Positions 37,301 to 48,356 of a stretch of 64,000 nt of DNA are shown here, one piece after another. Position numbers and translations under genes: made by a program. This stretch comes from Macrostomum hystrix (taxonomy: Eukaryota > Platyhelminthes > Macrostomidae): NCBI GenBank assembly GCA_950097015.1, contig CATNEN010000038.1:8690001-8754000 (forward strand), given 5' to 3'. The notes under the pieces were generated by a model. The model was not told where the DNA came from, did no database searches, and worked only from the letters and a program-made list of their open reading frames with translations. How positions within the stretch are numbered: the stretch's first letter is position 1; every line of letters begins with the position of its first letter.

Positions 37301-40300
37301 GAGAGGACAATAATACAAATAATAATTGCAGCAGGGCTGCGAGCAATGCGACATAATTTGGTGACACTTGACCTGCAGCCAGAGAGGAGGCCATTCTGCC
37401 CATTTCGCTGACTCCTGAGCACACACGCACACACAGGTGTATAGTACATCTGCTCCTGACTTTCTAATCGTCTGGCACTGTATACACCTTCACTATTGCC
37501 TTTGAGGTTGGCCCTCAAGGGCGTAAATTACACGTCAAGCCATTCTTTCCGCGGATTCGCCCTAAATAAATGTGGCCTCGCCACGGAATCGAGCTCAGGG
37601 ACCTTGGTTCGAGAGGCAAACGCGTTAAACCGCTCTGCCACCGACCCCCATGAACCGAAAGGAGGCATGTAGACCATGGAGCCATGTCACTGACTCACAG
37701 AGCAATCTCGGGATCCTGTCCGATGAGTACCAGCAGCTTGGCGCAGTTGATGGCCAGTCCGCAGCTGATTATCCACATGCACACGGCCGCCGTGAGGGCT
37801 GCGTTGGGTAATAATCTATTTAATTAAGCGAAAAGCTAAGAGTGAAAATGAAAAAACACAAGCATCCTTCATTTGCAAACAGGCAAAACTGCTCACAACT
37901 TACATCTCTGCACAATGATACCAGCTCGCTGCTTCTTTGAGCTGCCCAGCGCCTGCGATAAAAAAGTCAGGCAGGACCATCGAAGACCGTTCTCTATGGG
38001 CACTATGACCAGTTGAAATACCTGTGAAGTGGCGATATGAGCTTTGCGTGTCTGATAATTCGTCACATCATTTTGATTCGATACCTCCACCACAATGACC
38101 TGATCATCCGCTTCCTCCACCATAATGATCTGATCATCTGCTACCTCCACCACAGTGACCTGATCATCCGCTACCTCCACCACAGTGACCTGATCATCTG
38201 CTACCCCCACCACAGTGACCTGATCATCCGCTACCTCCACCACAATGATCTGATCATCTGCTACCTCCACCACAATGACCTGATCATCCGCTACCTCCAC
38301 CACAATGATCTGATCATCCGCTACTTCCACCTCAATGATGTGATCATCTGCTACCTCCACCTCAATGATGTGATCATCTGCTACCTCCACCACAATGATC
38401 TGGTCATCCGCTACCTCCACCACAATGACCTGATCATCCGCTACCTCCACCACAATGATCTGATCATCCGCTACTTCCACCTCAATGATGTGAGCATCTG
38501 CTACCTCCACCTCAATGATGTGATCATCTGCTACCTCCACCTCAATGATGTGATCATCTGCTACCTCCACCTCAATGATGTGATCATCTGCTACCTCCAC
38601 CACAATGATCTGGTCATCCGCTACCTCCACCACCATGATCTGATCATCTGCTACCTCCACCACAATGACCTGATCATCCGCTACCTCCACCACAATGATC
38701 TGATCATCCGCTACTTCCACCTCAATGATGTGATCATCTGCTACCTCCACCTCAATGATGTGATCATCTGCTACCTCCACCACAATGATCTGGTCATCCG
38801 CTACCTCCACCACAATGACCTGATCATCCGCTACCTCCACCACAATGATCTGATCATCCGCTACTTCCACCTCAATGATGTGAGCATCTGCTACCTCCAC
38901 CTCAATGATGTGATCATCTGCTACCTCCACCTCAATGATGTGATCATCTGCTACCTCCACCTCAATGATGTGATCATCTGCTACCTCCACCACAATGATC
39001 TGATCATCCGCTACCTCCACCACAATGATCGGATCATCCGCTACCTCCACCACAATGATCGGATCATCCGCTACCTCCACCAAAATGACCTGATCATCCG
39101 CTACCTCCACCAAAATGACCGGATCATCCGCTACCTCCATCACAATGATCTGATCATCCGCTACCTCCACCACAATGATTTGATCATCCGCTACCTCCAC
39201 CACAATGATTTGATCATCCGCTACCTCCACCACAATGATGTGATCATCTGCTACCTCCACCTCAATGATGTGATCATCTGCTACCTCCATCACAATGATC
39301 TGATCATATGCTACCTCCACCACAATGATCGGATCATCCGCTACCTCCATCACAATGATCTGATCATCCGCTACCTCCACCACAATGATCGGATCATCCG
39401 CTACCTCCATCACAATGATCTGATCATCCGCTACCTCCACCGCAATGATTTGATCATCCGCTACCTCCACCACAATGATCGGATCATCCGCTACCTCCAC
39501 CACAATGATCGGATCATCCGCTACCTCCACCAAAATGACCTGATCATCCGCTACCTCCACCAAAATGACCGGATCATCCGCTACCTCCATCACAATGATC
39601 TGATCATCCGCTACCTCCACCGCAATGATTTGATCATCCGCTACCTCCACCACAATGATTTGATCATCCGCTACCTCCACCACAATGATCGGATCATCCG
39701 CTACCTCCACCAAAATGACCTGATCATCCGCTACCTCCACCAAAATGACCGGATCATCCGCTACCTCCATCACAATGATCTGATCATCCGCTACCTCCAC
39801 CACAATGATTTGATCATCCGCTACCTCCACCACAATGATCGGATCATCCGCTACCTCCACCAAAATGACCTGATCATCCGCTACCTCCATCTCAATGATC
39901 TGATCATCCGCTACCTCCATCACAATGAGTTGGTGTTTTTTTCGATCGGTAGTTTTAAGCAGGGGGGGGTCAGTGGCAGAGCGGTTTATGCGTCTGCCTC
40001 TCGCACCAAGCTCGAGGCCACATTAAATAAGGGCGCAGCCTATAATTTAGGAGAGAAGGCTTGGGGGCTTGTCGTGCAATTTAAGCCCTTGAGGGCCAAC
40101 CTGCAAGGCACAGTGAAGTGTACACTGCCTGACGATGAGAAATTCAGTGCAGATGTACACACCGTGTGAGAGTTTGCCTGCGTACAGTATCTGTGTACAT
40201 GTGTGCTCAGGAGTCAGCGAAATGGGCAGAATTGCCTCCTCGCTGGCTGCAGGTCTAGTGTCAGCAATTTTTGCCTGCAGCCCTCCTGCAATTATTATTT

Positions 40301-40564
40301 TTCGATAGACAAGCACTCACCGAGACAGCCAGACTAGCAATGTCGAGCGCTTCAATGCCGAGAGTACCACAGAAGGCCAAAGTGGCAGGGTACATCAGTG
40401 CGTAGAACAGCACAGACACGGACTGTCGGAGAGGAAGGGAGACTTGACCTTGTAATAATGTGCCCCTATAAGCAGGAGAGGATTTGCTTTTAACTCACCA
40501 TCGGCCACGCAAGTTTGAGCAGCGTAATCAGCTCAAACTTGTAATCGCTCCAGTCGACTCCCAT
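34358..40564 (-). CDS. MATE (SLC47-type) transporter B
   Basis: Paralog of the gene at 28029-33585 with the same predicted role in cation/proton antiport. Exons 40564-40499, 40422-40321, 38021-37904, 37798-37699, 37235-37050, 36218-36121, 35991-35701, 35618-35181 and 34605-34358 keep phase and give 548 residues. Exon lengths 66, 102, 118, 100, 186, 98, 291 and 438 are identical to gene A; only the last exon differs (248 against 293 bases), giving a shorter tail. The start is MGVDWSDYKFELITLLKLAW. Helices and landmarks SSSELGTFVAGALG, IGRYMGAAN, LRGCNYH, IGHPIGLSM and GLWSGYLIG match SLC47. Exon 4 is base-for-base identical to exon 4 of gene A while the other exons differ, suggesting gene conversion. 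Introns are swollen by two minisatellites and two SINEs. Confidence 0.95.
34693..34745 (+). mobile_element. tRNA-like SINE head
   Basis: TGGAGTGTCGGACTCACGAC and GGTGTTCGATCCCCC resemble tRNA A and B boxes. In MATE B intron 8; no tRNA fold is convincing. Confidence 0.35.
36257..37040. repeat. Near-perfect 15-bp minisatellite in MATE B intron 5
   Basis: About 52 copies of GATCCCAAGGTCTCT, identical apart from the first two units. Homogeneity implies very recent expansion or sequence conversion. It ends about 10 bases from the splice donor of the exon at 37050. Confidence 0.97.
37310..37652 (-). mobile_element. tRNA-derived SINE, full-length copy
   Basis: In MATE B intron 4. The body contains GTTGGCCCTCAAGGGCGTAA, with a B-box-like region (GGAATCGAGCTC) and an A-box region (CCGCTCTGCCACCGACC) on the minus strand. 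Confidence 0.88.
38068..39930. repeat. 30-bp minisatellite in MATE B intron 2
   Basis: About 62 copies of a 30-bp unit containing TGATCATCCGCTACCTCCAC, with CACAATGATC, CTCAATGATG or CAAAATGACC endings. Variants recur in blocks: 38401 onward matches 38791 onward (390 bp, 13 units), and the CAAAATGACC pair recurs near 39081, 39531, 39711 and 39861. Open frames on both strands are artefacts. Confidence 0.97.
39960..40305 (+). mobile_element. tRNA-derived SINE, full-length copy
   Basis: In MATE B intron 2, directly after the minisatellite. Head GTCAGTGGCAGAGCGGTTTA, then the shared body and an ATTATTATTTTT tail. Confidence 0.85.
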
Positions 40565-42015
40565 GCTGAATTTCAAACTCCAGCAAGCAATATAAAAGTG
40601 AAAGCTGTTCTCTAAAAAATTGAAGACCACTTTTAATTTTACCGGTATATATACCTTTCCTGTATAGCGCGAATTCTTGTTGGCATTGAAACTGCACAAT
40701 GCACACTGGCTTTTTTCTCCCTGACCTTGCATGCTGTCCCAATGTACTTTTCTATCGCGACAATCAAGCATTTTTATTTAATGAGATCAACTGCAGATAA
40801 GACATTTTTCTTTTTCGAAAAATTATAGAACAAATTTTATTAAGCACAGAGTTAGTTTGTCCTCAGTTCGCTGTACAGAAAGTGTTTCACATTCTTTGTG
40901 CAACAGATCAGTGAATATCGCCATGCCCAGACTGTGGTGCAACCAGGTCTGCCGTTTTTTTTGTTTAACCGAACTCTGAATGAACTTGCAATATCAAGCT
41001 TTCAAGATTTAACGCTAAATTTCCTACATTAGAAACAATTGAAACTATAGAAGCCAAACCGTAAATTGTAAAACCAGTAGTCGTAAATATGGTTGCAAAA
41101 AACGCACAATAAACAATAATAAGCACAATTTTGACCCGTTGCGAGCCTGAATAGCAAATTAAAGTTTAGACTATCACGCATGCTGTGCGTGCCTCAAGGC
41201 CGCGAGCTGCCATTGGCTGGAAACCAATAATTTATGGTGAATGCAGTAGTCAGCCAAGACTTTTTACTCCTTAACTAGTTAATTAACTCTTTTGTTAAGA
41301 ACAACAGTATTGATAAGCTCTTCGTCATGTTTCTCTTCCTAATCCTGCAGGCATTGGCCTGATATTTTGTTTGACTTTTTAAGTACCTATGAGTGCAGTT
41401 CTCTGAAAAATTTCCCACGTATCCGTATGCCGGTAACTCAGCCTCTAGTGTCAAGTCCGATGAAATTAACTAAGACAGGGGGATGGAAACACGGCCTAAC
41501 TGCTGAAGTGAGTGACAAATGCCAGGCTTCACTATGAATATTCACCTGTTTCGAAAGACACAAGACAGGTTTGAATCAATTGCTTTTGTGATGTGCTCTT
41601 CATACAGTTCTGAAATTCATGTCAACATTATTTATTGACAGAATAGCAATTCTGCCAACGGAGTGGCAAAATTCTTAAAAGTACATACTGAGGAGAAACT
41701 GAGAATAGTCGTTAAGAAATACAAAGGTTTAAAATTGAAATAAATTGACGCCTTTCAGCATCGATGTGTTGCCAGCGATTTCCAGGAAACATTTTCCCGT
41801 ACACCTGAAGACTTACACCAGATAAATTGTCGCATTAGTTCGCTTTTATTATTTTCGTCATTGTGATTACTTTCGTCGCAACTAACACCATTCAACCTGT
41901 AAAGAAATATTTTGTTTTTGGTTAGGCAATTAAATTGTTAAATAATGGAATTCTGCTCATCTAAAAAAGCACAACGCAAGCAAGAAAAATGGCTCGAAAC
42001 ACGTTTGATATCCGC
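40565..42015. other. Spacer upstream of MATE B
   Basis: AT-rich sequence with the presumed MATE B promoter. No exon, repeat family or RNA gene recognised. Confidence 0.5.
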
Positions 42016-42019
42016 TCCT

Positions 42020-43312
42020 ATCTGACTCTACGAATCTGACACCCCCTACAGTCTGACCCTACAAATCTGACACACCCTACAGCCTGACTCTACAAATCTG
42101 GCACACCCTACAGCCTGACTCTACAAATCTGACACACCCTACAGCCTGACTCTACAAATCTGACACCTCCTACAGCCTGACTCTACAAATCTGACACCTC
42201 CTACAGCCTGACTATACAAATCTGACACCTCTTACAGCCTGACTATACAAATCTGACACCTCTTTCTGCCTGACTATACAAACCTGACACCCTCCACAGC
42301 CTGACTATACAAACCTGACACCCTCCACAGCCTGACTCTACAAATCTGACACCTCATACAGCCTGAGTCTACAAAACTGACACCTCCTACAGCCTGACTA
42401 TACAAATCTGACACCTCCTACAGCCTGACTCTACAAATCTGACACATCCTACAGCCTGACTATACAAATCTGACACCTCCTACAGCCTGACCATACAAAT
42501 CTAACACCTCCTACAGCCTGACTCTACAAATCTGACACCTCCTACAGCCTGACTATACAAATCTGACACCTTCTACAGCCTGACTCTACAAATCTGACTC
42601 CTACAGCCTGACTCTACAAACCTGACACCTCTTACTGCCTGACTATACAAACCTGACACCCTCTACAGCCTGACTCTACAAATCTGACACCTCCTACAGC
42701 CTGACTATACAAATCTGACTCCTACAGCCTGACTCTACAAACCTGACACCTCTTACTGCCTGACTGTACAAATCTGACACCTCCTACAGCCTGACCATAC
42801 AAATCTGACACCTCCTACAGCCTGACTCTACAAATCTGACACCTCCTACAGCCTGACTCTACAAATCTGACACCTCTTACTGCCTGACTCTACAAATCTG
42901 ACTCCTACAGCCTGACCATACAAATATGACACCTCCTACAGCCTGACTATACAAATCTGACACCTCTTACTGCCTGACTCTACAAATCTGACTCCTACAG
43001 CCTGACTATACAAACCTGACACCTCTTACTGCCTGACTATACAAACCTGACACCCTCTACAGCCTGACTCTACAAATCTGACACCTCCTACAGCCTGACT
43101 ATACAAATCTGACACCTCTTACTGCCTGACTCTACAAATCTGACTCCTACAGCCTGACTCTACAAATCTGACACCTCCTACAGCCTGACTATACAAATCT
43201 GACACCTCTTACTGCCTGACTCTACAAATCTGACACCTCCTACAGCCTGACTATACAAATCTGACACCTCTTACTGCCTGACTCTACAAATCTGACACCC
43301 GCTTCTGAATGA
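42020..43312. repeat. 31-bp minisatellite, intergenic
   Basis: About 41 copies of a 31-bp unit containing CTACAGCCTGACTCTACAAA, with shortened units lacking ACACC and TTACTGCCTG variants recurring in blocks. Lies just beyond the 3' end of the secreted-protein gene. Confidence 0.95.
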
Positions 43313-43377
43313 CTAAGCATCAAAGCATTTCTCGGTGGCATTTATCAAGGGCAGCTCGTCCTATTTTGCTCAGTCAT

Positions 43378-45305
43378 TCAGCAGAAGTCGTGCAGCTGCA
43401 GGAACTCAGCCGGACTGAGCTCAGTGCCGGCTAGGGCCAGGCAGAGGATGCGGCCAGTCAGGCTGAAGCGGGAGTCGCTGGTGTAGCCGATTCGCAGCTC
43501 GCTGACCAGGATTGGGGAGCCGGCCATCTCGCTGGAGTTGCTGCCCGGCCGCTCGCTACCGTTGATGAAGATTCGAAAGCCGCCCGTGCCAACGTAGCTG
43601 AAACCGACGCTGCCGACGAAGCCGGTGTACGATGGCAGGGCGCCGGTTTCCGAGGATTTGAATCGAAACTGGGACACTGACGACAGCGGGTGGGTCACGA
43701 CCAGTCGATCGGTGTCCTGCCCGGTGAATCAGCGACAGAAGCAGTTCGCTATCTCTACCGTAACTTAACTTCGATTCCCGATCCTCCAGTAAACCAAACC
43801 AAACCCTAGCCCACACATGGGTGCACGTCTGCCCTGATTATCATGTAACGTAAATGAATATGGCCTCGCCACCGAATCGAACTCAGGGAGCCTTAGTTAG
43901 TCCGCTCTGCCACTCACCAGCTTAAGCCACCGTTACCATATTTTGTAGCAGTTAGACCCGCAGCAAGTGAGAGCCAGTTCTGCCTGACTGACACTGACAC
44001 TCACACACACGCAGGGTATGTTAATCTGCCCTGACTTTCTCATCGTCACGCGATTTACACTCTCAGTGTGCCTTGAGACCCCATGGGCTTGAATTGCATA
44101 ACAAGCCCCCCTCTCCACGGATTTATGCATGATTTGGGAATTTTTTGCGAAAGTCAGACGTTGCCGCTATGGAGTTGAGTGGCAGAGTGGACTAACGCGT
44201 TTGCCTCTCGCACCAAGGTCCCTTGCTCGATTCCACGGCAAGGCCACATTTATTTGGGGCAAGGAAAAGGCTTGGGGGCTTTTCGTGCAATTTACGCCCC
44301 TCAGGGCCAACCTCCAAGGCACAGTGAGAGTGTACACTGCCTGACATCAGGGCAGATTTACACACCTGTGTGGGGGTTTGCCTGCGTACAGTATCTGCGT
44401 GCATGTGAACTATTGTGTCAGGGAAATAGGCAGAATTGCCTCGTCGCTGGCTGTCACCAAATGATGTGCCATTGCCCACAGCCCTCCTGTAATTATAATT
44501 ATTACCTGGTACATGATGAACCTATCCGCTGTGCTGCTATTCGCTCTGTCTGCCTCCGCATCATAGGCAACCAGAAAGTCCGAGTTTGAGTCGCCATACT
44601 TTTCCAGCTTGAGCAGCACGGAGATGGCGCTGCCGTTTTTCAGCAGAGACGCCAGGTTGCCACCGGGAATGCCGATGCGGACGTGCGGGCCGCTGCCGAT
44701 GCTGTCGGGATTTGGCTTCACGTGGAGGCCCGTGGAATTGCGCGCTGCGCCGACGGACTGCACCTGGAGGTTTCGTTTTGTTGGATTACCGTAGAAAATG
44801 TTCATTAAGGAATGAACGAAATTGTACATTTGAGAAGATGAAAGTGCAGTGACCACCCAACCAAGCATACCTTGAAAGTGGTCCGATTGACCAGGTTCTC
44901 GAAGCCGTACCGGTAGCAGTGCAGCAGCAGCAGCCTGCTGGCCAGCGCTGGTGGCGGTGACGGCAGCCGTAAGTGCACCTCCGCGGCTGCACAATCGGAA
45001 GTGCTGCCACTGGAAGGCAACCAGGAGTTCCGCCATCGCATCTCCGTAGCCAGCAAGCACTTTCCATCTTTGAAGGCAACGGCGGAACAATTAGCACCGA
45101 CTGTGCATTCGACTTGGCAGGTGCGAATGGAGGAAACGCCGCTGAGTTTGCGGAAGCCGCTGTCCACTGCCGTCGAGGTCCAGTCTGCAGCTGGCGCGCA
45201 CAGATCCGGAGCTGACACGAAACTGAAACTCGAGGCTTCAGCAAGCGTTTTCGTGCTCAAGGTAAGTAATAGAAAACCAGCGATTACGCTTAGCTTGATC
45301 TCCAT
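43378..45305 (-). CDS. Secreted PAN-like / lectin-like (LamG-type) protein
   Basis: Exons 45305-44871, 44763-44506 and 43716-43378 join in phase 0 and give 343 residues. The start MEIKLSVIAGFLLLTLSTKT is a clear signal peptide (cleavage near residue 22-25). Next is a Cys-rich stretch with spacing like a PAN/apple module (CQVECTVGANCSAVAFKDGK), found in adhesion proteins and lectins. The second and third exons form beta-rich sequence ending in GGFRIFINGS, GYTSDSRFSLTGRILCLAL and LQLHDFC, which resembles a laminin-G/concanavalin A-like jelly roll. Several Asn-X-Ser/Thr sites fit secretion. No membrane anchor is seen. Likely an extracellular carbohydrate- or matrix-binding protein; the ligand is unknown and the LamG call rests on pattern only. 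Confidence 0.78.
43805..43925 (-). mobile_element. SINE fragment (head side)
   Basis: Minus-strand head with GGAATCGA-like B box (ACCGAATCGAACTCAGGG) and CCGCTCTGCCACTCACC, joined to a short body. In an intron of the secreted-protein gene. Confidence 0.7.
43930..44128 (-). mobile_element. SINE fragment (body side)
   Basis: Minus-strand body (GCAGTTAGACCCGCAGCAAG; CCCTGACTTTCTCATCGTCA), next to the preceding fragment. Probably a separate insertion cut short before its head. Confidence 0.7.
44165..44505 (+). mobile_element. tRNA-derived SINE, full-length copy
   Basis: Head GAGTGGCAGAGTGGACTAAC, B-box-like GCTCGATTCC, the shared body and an AATTATAATTATTA tail that abuts the splice donor of the exon ending at 44506. 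Confidence 0.87.
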
Positions 45306-46320
45306 TAAAAATTGTCAGTATAATTGTGTCTATTCTGAAATGTAAAATGCAGGCGATCAGTCACAGATGGCAGCTTTGCTTGTTTTATCGCCCAGGTTTA
45401 GCGAGCTTGTTGCCATAGCAACGGAGATGAGTAGGGCTCAACAGGCTACATTCAGGCCTCCCATTTACTGATTGCTATGAGCCAATGGCGAGCGCCTGTT
45501 GAATGCGAAACACACAGAATCTGTGATGCCTCCCAAATGCATTGGATCGGTTTCGGCAAACAAAAGTTAAAACTATTTCATTGACATTTTTACCCGTGAT
45601 AGAAAGTGAGACTTTCCATCAACCAGAAATACCATTGTTGATGGATATTGCTATCTCAACCTGAAAACTGCATAATTCTCCTGCTAATGGTGAACCTGTC
45701 CAAAAAATCTTTTGACTTGAGTAATTTTTGTCGCACAAAGAAGTCACGGATTGGGGGGCTCTGCACTGAAACCCAGTGAGAGGTTGCAGCATCTCAACAA
45801 TGAGTGCCTGTGCACCCAGAAATGCAACGTTCTTGGGTTGAGCAGTTTTGAATGGGTGATTTTGCAGGTGGATTTTTATCAAATTAGACAATGCATGTTA
45901 AGGATTGCGAAATGTCGCCATCTTGTGCTCAGCTCTCATGAAAATTTGTTAAAACAATTGGCCAGACAAATTCGGAACAATATTGCTAGGATTTTGTCTA
46001 CATTTCTGATAAATCCCTTCCCGATTTCACATTGCTGGCAAACCTGCTGCAAATCTAATATTCCAATGCACTTTCTGGGGCAGTACAAGTAGTCCCTTAT
46101 TTCCTCATCAAACAGCATTTTACCAGCATTGAAATTCCTCTGTCTGGGTTGACAAGCCAGAAACAGACGGACTCAGCACAGGCTGCAAAATTTATGAGTT
46201 CTGAGTTTCTTCTTCTCACCTGCGGGGCAGGGCAAAACTTCTGTCAGACTTACGACTTTTTGTTTATTGTCCAGCAACAATTCAAGCCTTTCATTAGAGC
46301 TTTATGCTTGTGGAAAATCA
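45306..46320. other. Spacer upstream of the secreted-protein gene
   Basis: Presumed promoter plus a moderately AT-rich region. An open stretch on the plus strand at 45751-46092 has no recognisable motif or splice context and is not called. Confidence 0.45.
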
Positions 46321-46321
46321 T

Positions 46322-47604
46322 CAGTGTCTCATCTCTCCCGTGTCTCACCTCTCCCGTGTCTCATCTCTCCCGTGTCTCACCTCTCCCGTGTCTCATCTCT
46401 CACGTGTCTCATCTCTCCCGTGTCTCATCTCTCCCGTGTCTCATCTCTCCCGTGTCTCATCTCTCCCGTGTCTCATCTCTCCCGTGTCTCATCTCTCACG
46501 TGTCTCATCTCTCCCGTGTCTCATCTCTCACGTGTCTCATCTCTCCCGTGTCTCATCTCTCCCGTGTCTCATCTCTCCCGTGTCTTATCTCTCCCGTGTC
46601 TCATCTCTCACGTGTCTCATCTCTCCCGTGTCTCATCTCTCCCGTGTCTCATCTCTCCCGTGTCTCATCTCTCCCGTGTCTCATCTCTCCCGTGTCTCAT
46701 CTCTCCCGTGTCTCATCTCTCCCGTGTCTCATCTCTCCCGTGTCTCATCTCTCCCGTGTCTCATCTCTCCCGTGTCTCATCTCTCCCGTGTCTCATCTCT
46801 CCCGTGTCTCATCTCTCCCGTGTCTCATCTCTCCCGTGTCTAATCTCTCCCGTGTCTCATCTCTCCCGTGTCTCATCTCTCACGTGTCTCATCTCTCCCG
46901 TGTCTCATCTCTCCCGTGTCTCATCTCTCCCGTGTCTCATCTCTCCCGTGTCTCATCTCTCCCGTGTCTCATCTCTCCCGTGTCTCATCTCTCCCGTGTC
47001 TCATCTCTCCCGTGTCTCATCTCTCCCGTGTCTCATCTCTCCCGTGTCTCATCTCTCCCGTGTCTCATCTCTCCCGTGTCTCATCTCTCCCGTGTCTCAT
47101 CTCTCCCGTGTCTCATCTCTCCCGTGTCTCATCTCTCCCGTGTCTCATCTCTCCCGTGTCTCATCTCTCCCGTGTCTCATCTCTCCCGTGTCTCATCTCT
47201 CACGTGTCTCATCTCTCCCGTGTCTCATCTCTCCCGTGTCTCATCTCTCCCGTGTCTCATCTCTCCCGTGTCTCATCTCTCCCGTGTCTCATCTCTCCCG
47301 TGTCTCATCTCTCCCGTGTCTAATCTCTCCCGTGTCTCATCTCTCCCGTGTCTCATCTCTCACGTGTCTCATCTCTCCCGTGTCTCATCTCTCCCGTGTC
47401 TCATCTCTCCCGTGTCTCATCTCTCCCGTGTCTCATCTCTCCCGTGTCTCATCTCTCCCGTGTCTCATCTCTCCCGTGTCTCATCTCTCCCGTGTCTCAT
47501 CTCTCCCGTGTCTCATCTCTCCCGTGTCTCATCTCTCCCGTGTCTCATCTCTCCCGTGTCTCATCTCTCCCGTGTCTCATCTCTCCCGTGTCTCATCATC
47601 TCTG
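46322..47604. repeat. 16-bp minisatellite, intergenic
   Basis: About 80 copies of GTGTCTCATCTCTCCC. Because the unit is 16 bp, three units make a 48-base stop-free frame in all three forward frames. Rare variants (CACGTG and GTCTAATC) mark a higher-order copy: the cluster at 46837-46885 recurs exactly 480 bp (30 units) later at 47317-47365. Confidence 0.97.
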
Positions 47605-48356
47605 AGCGTTACATTAAGCTGGCCATTGTGCCTTGGACTGTCTCCTTGTCGAGGCGTTTTAGTTTCTGGATTTGTGAGGGCTAAACTGTTGCTATTTTTA
47701 GAAACCCAATCTTTGGGAAACCTCCTTTTAGCTTTCATAAGTCAGTCACATGACTGGCCTCATCCAATCAAAAATGGGCGTTCGATTGCGTCATTCTGTT
47801 AAAGATGTCCTTTATTATGGCAAAAACAACAAGCAGATCTGCCGGGCTGAAACATCAAGCGGCTGTAAACTGTACATACCAATCGTAAGTTAATCTAAGA
47901 AAAACGGAATTTAATGTCGAAAGCCGTATCATATAAAGTTAGCAAATATTAGGCCTCTGTTAGATCAAATATAACAAATTTTCGGAATTCGGTGGGAGAA
48001 ACAGAAGAAGTTAGTATTTTTCATGGCTATAGAACACACATGACTGCTGGTTAAAAAATTATAGCAATTAACAGCACAAAATGAAAAGTCATGTTCTTTG
48101 TTTTGCTTCTTAGATATTACGAGCTACAATTTGAATTAAAATATTTTTGAAGGGTTTATACGAGTACTTCAATCACTAGTTTGAGTGCTTATCTCAGACA
48201 TATACCTAAGAGAAAAAACTTGGCAAAGTCCTAAAATCCTTCGTTATGGTAAAAAATATGTTGAAAATACTTTTGGCATCTACAGAAATATCTTGGCATC
48301 GAATAACAAGTTCCTTGGCAGCATTTCTAAGAAGTCGCAGCTCCGATGCAGACTTC
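47605..48356. other. Spacer downstream of the kinase-caspase gene
   Basis: AT-rich, no recognised gene. Should contain the 3' UTR of the minus-strand gene; no canonical minus-strand AATAAA close to the stop was found. Confidence 0.4.

Noticed and set aside
38068-39930. Regularly spaced repeats as a CRISPR array
   Set aside because: The units are contiguous with no unique spacers, and this is an animal genome.
36144-40169. Very long open frames over the minisatellites, including repeats of DPKVS, LGIRD and ADDQIIVVEV type
   Set aside because: They run on both strands and several frames over pure tandem repeats inside MATE introns; they are by-products of stop-free units.
45751-46092. Small gene on the plus strand
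   Set aside because: AT-rich chance frame with no recognisable motif, splice context or codon bias.
46149-47802. Frames of about 500 residues with a SHLSRVSSLPCLISPV repeat
   Set aside because: Same cause: a 16-bp satellite without stop codons, open in three frames at once.
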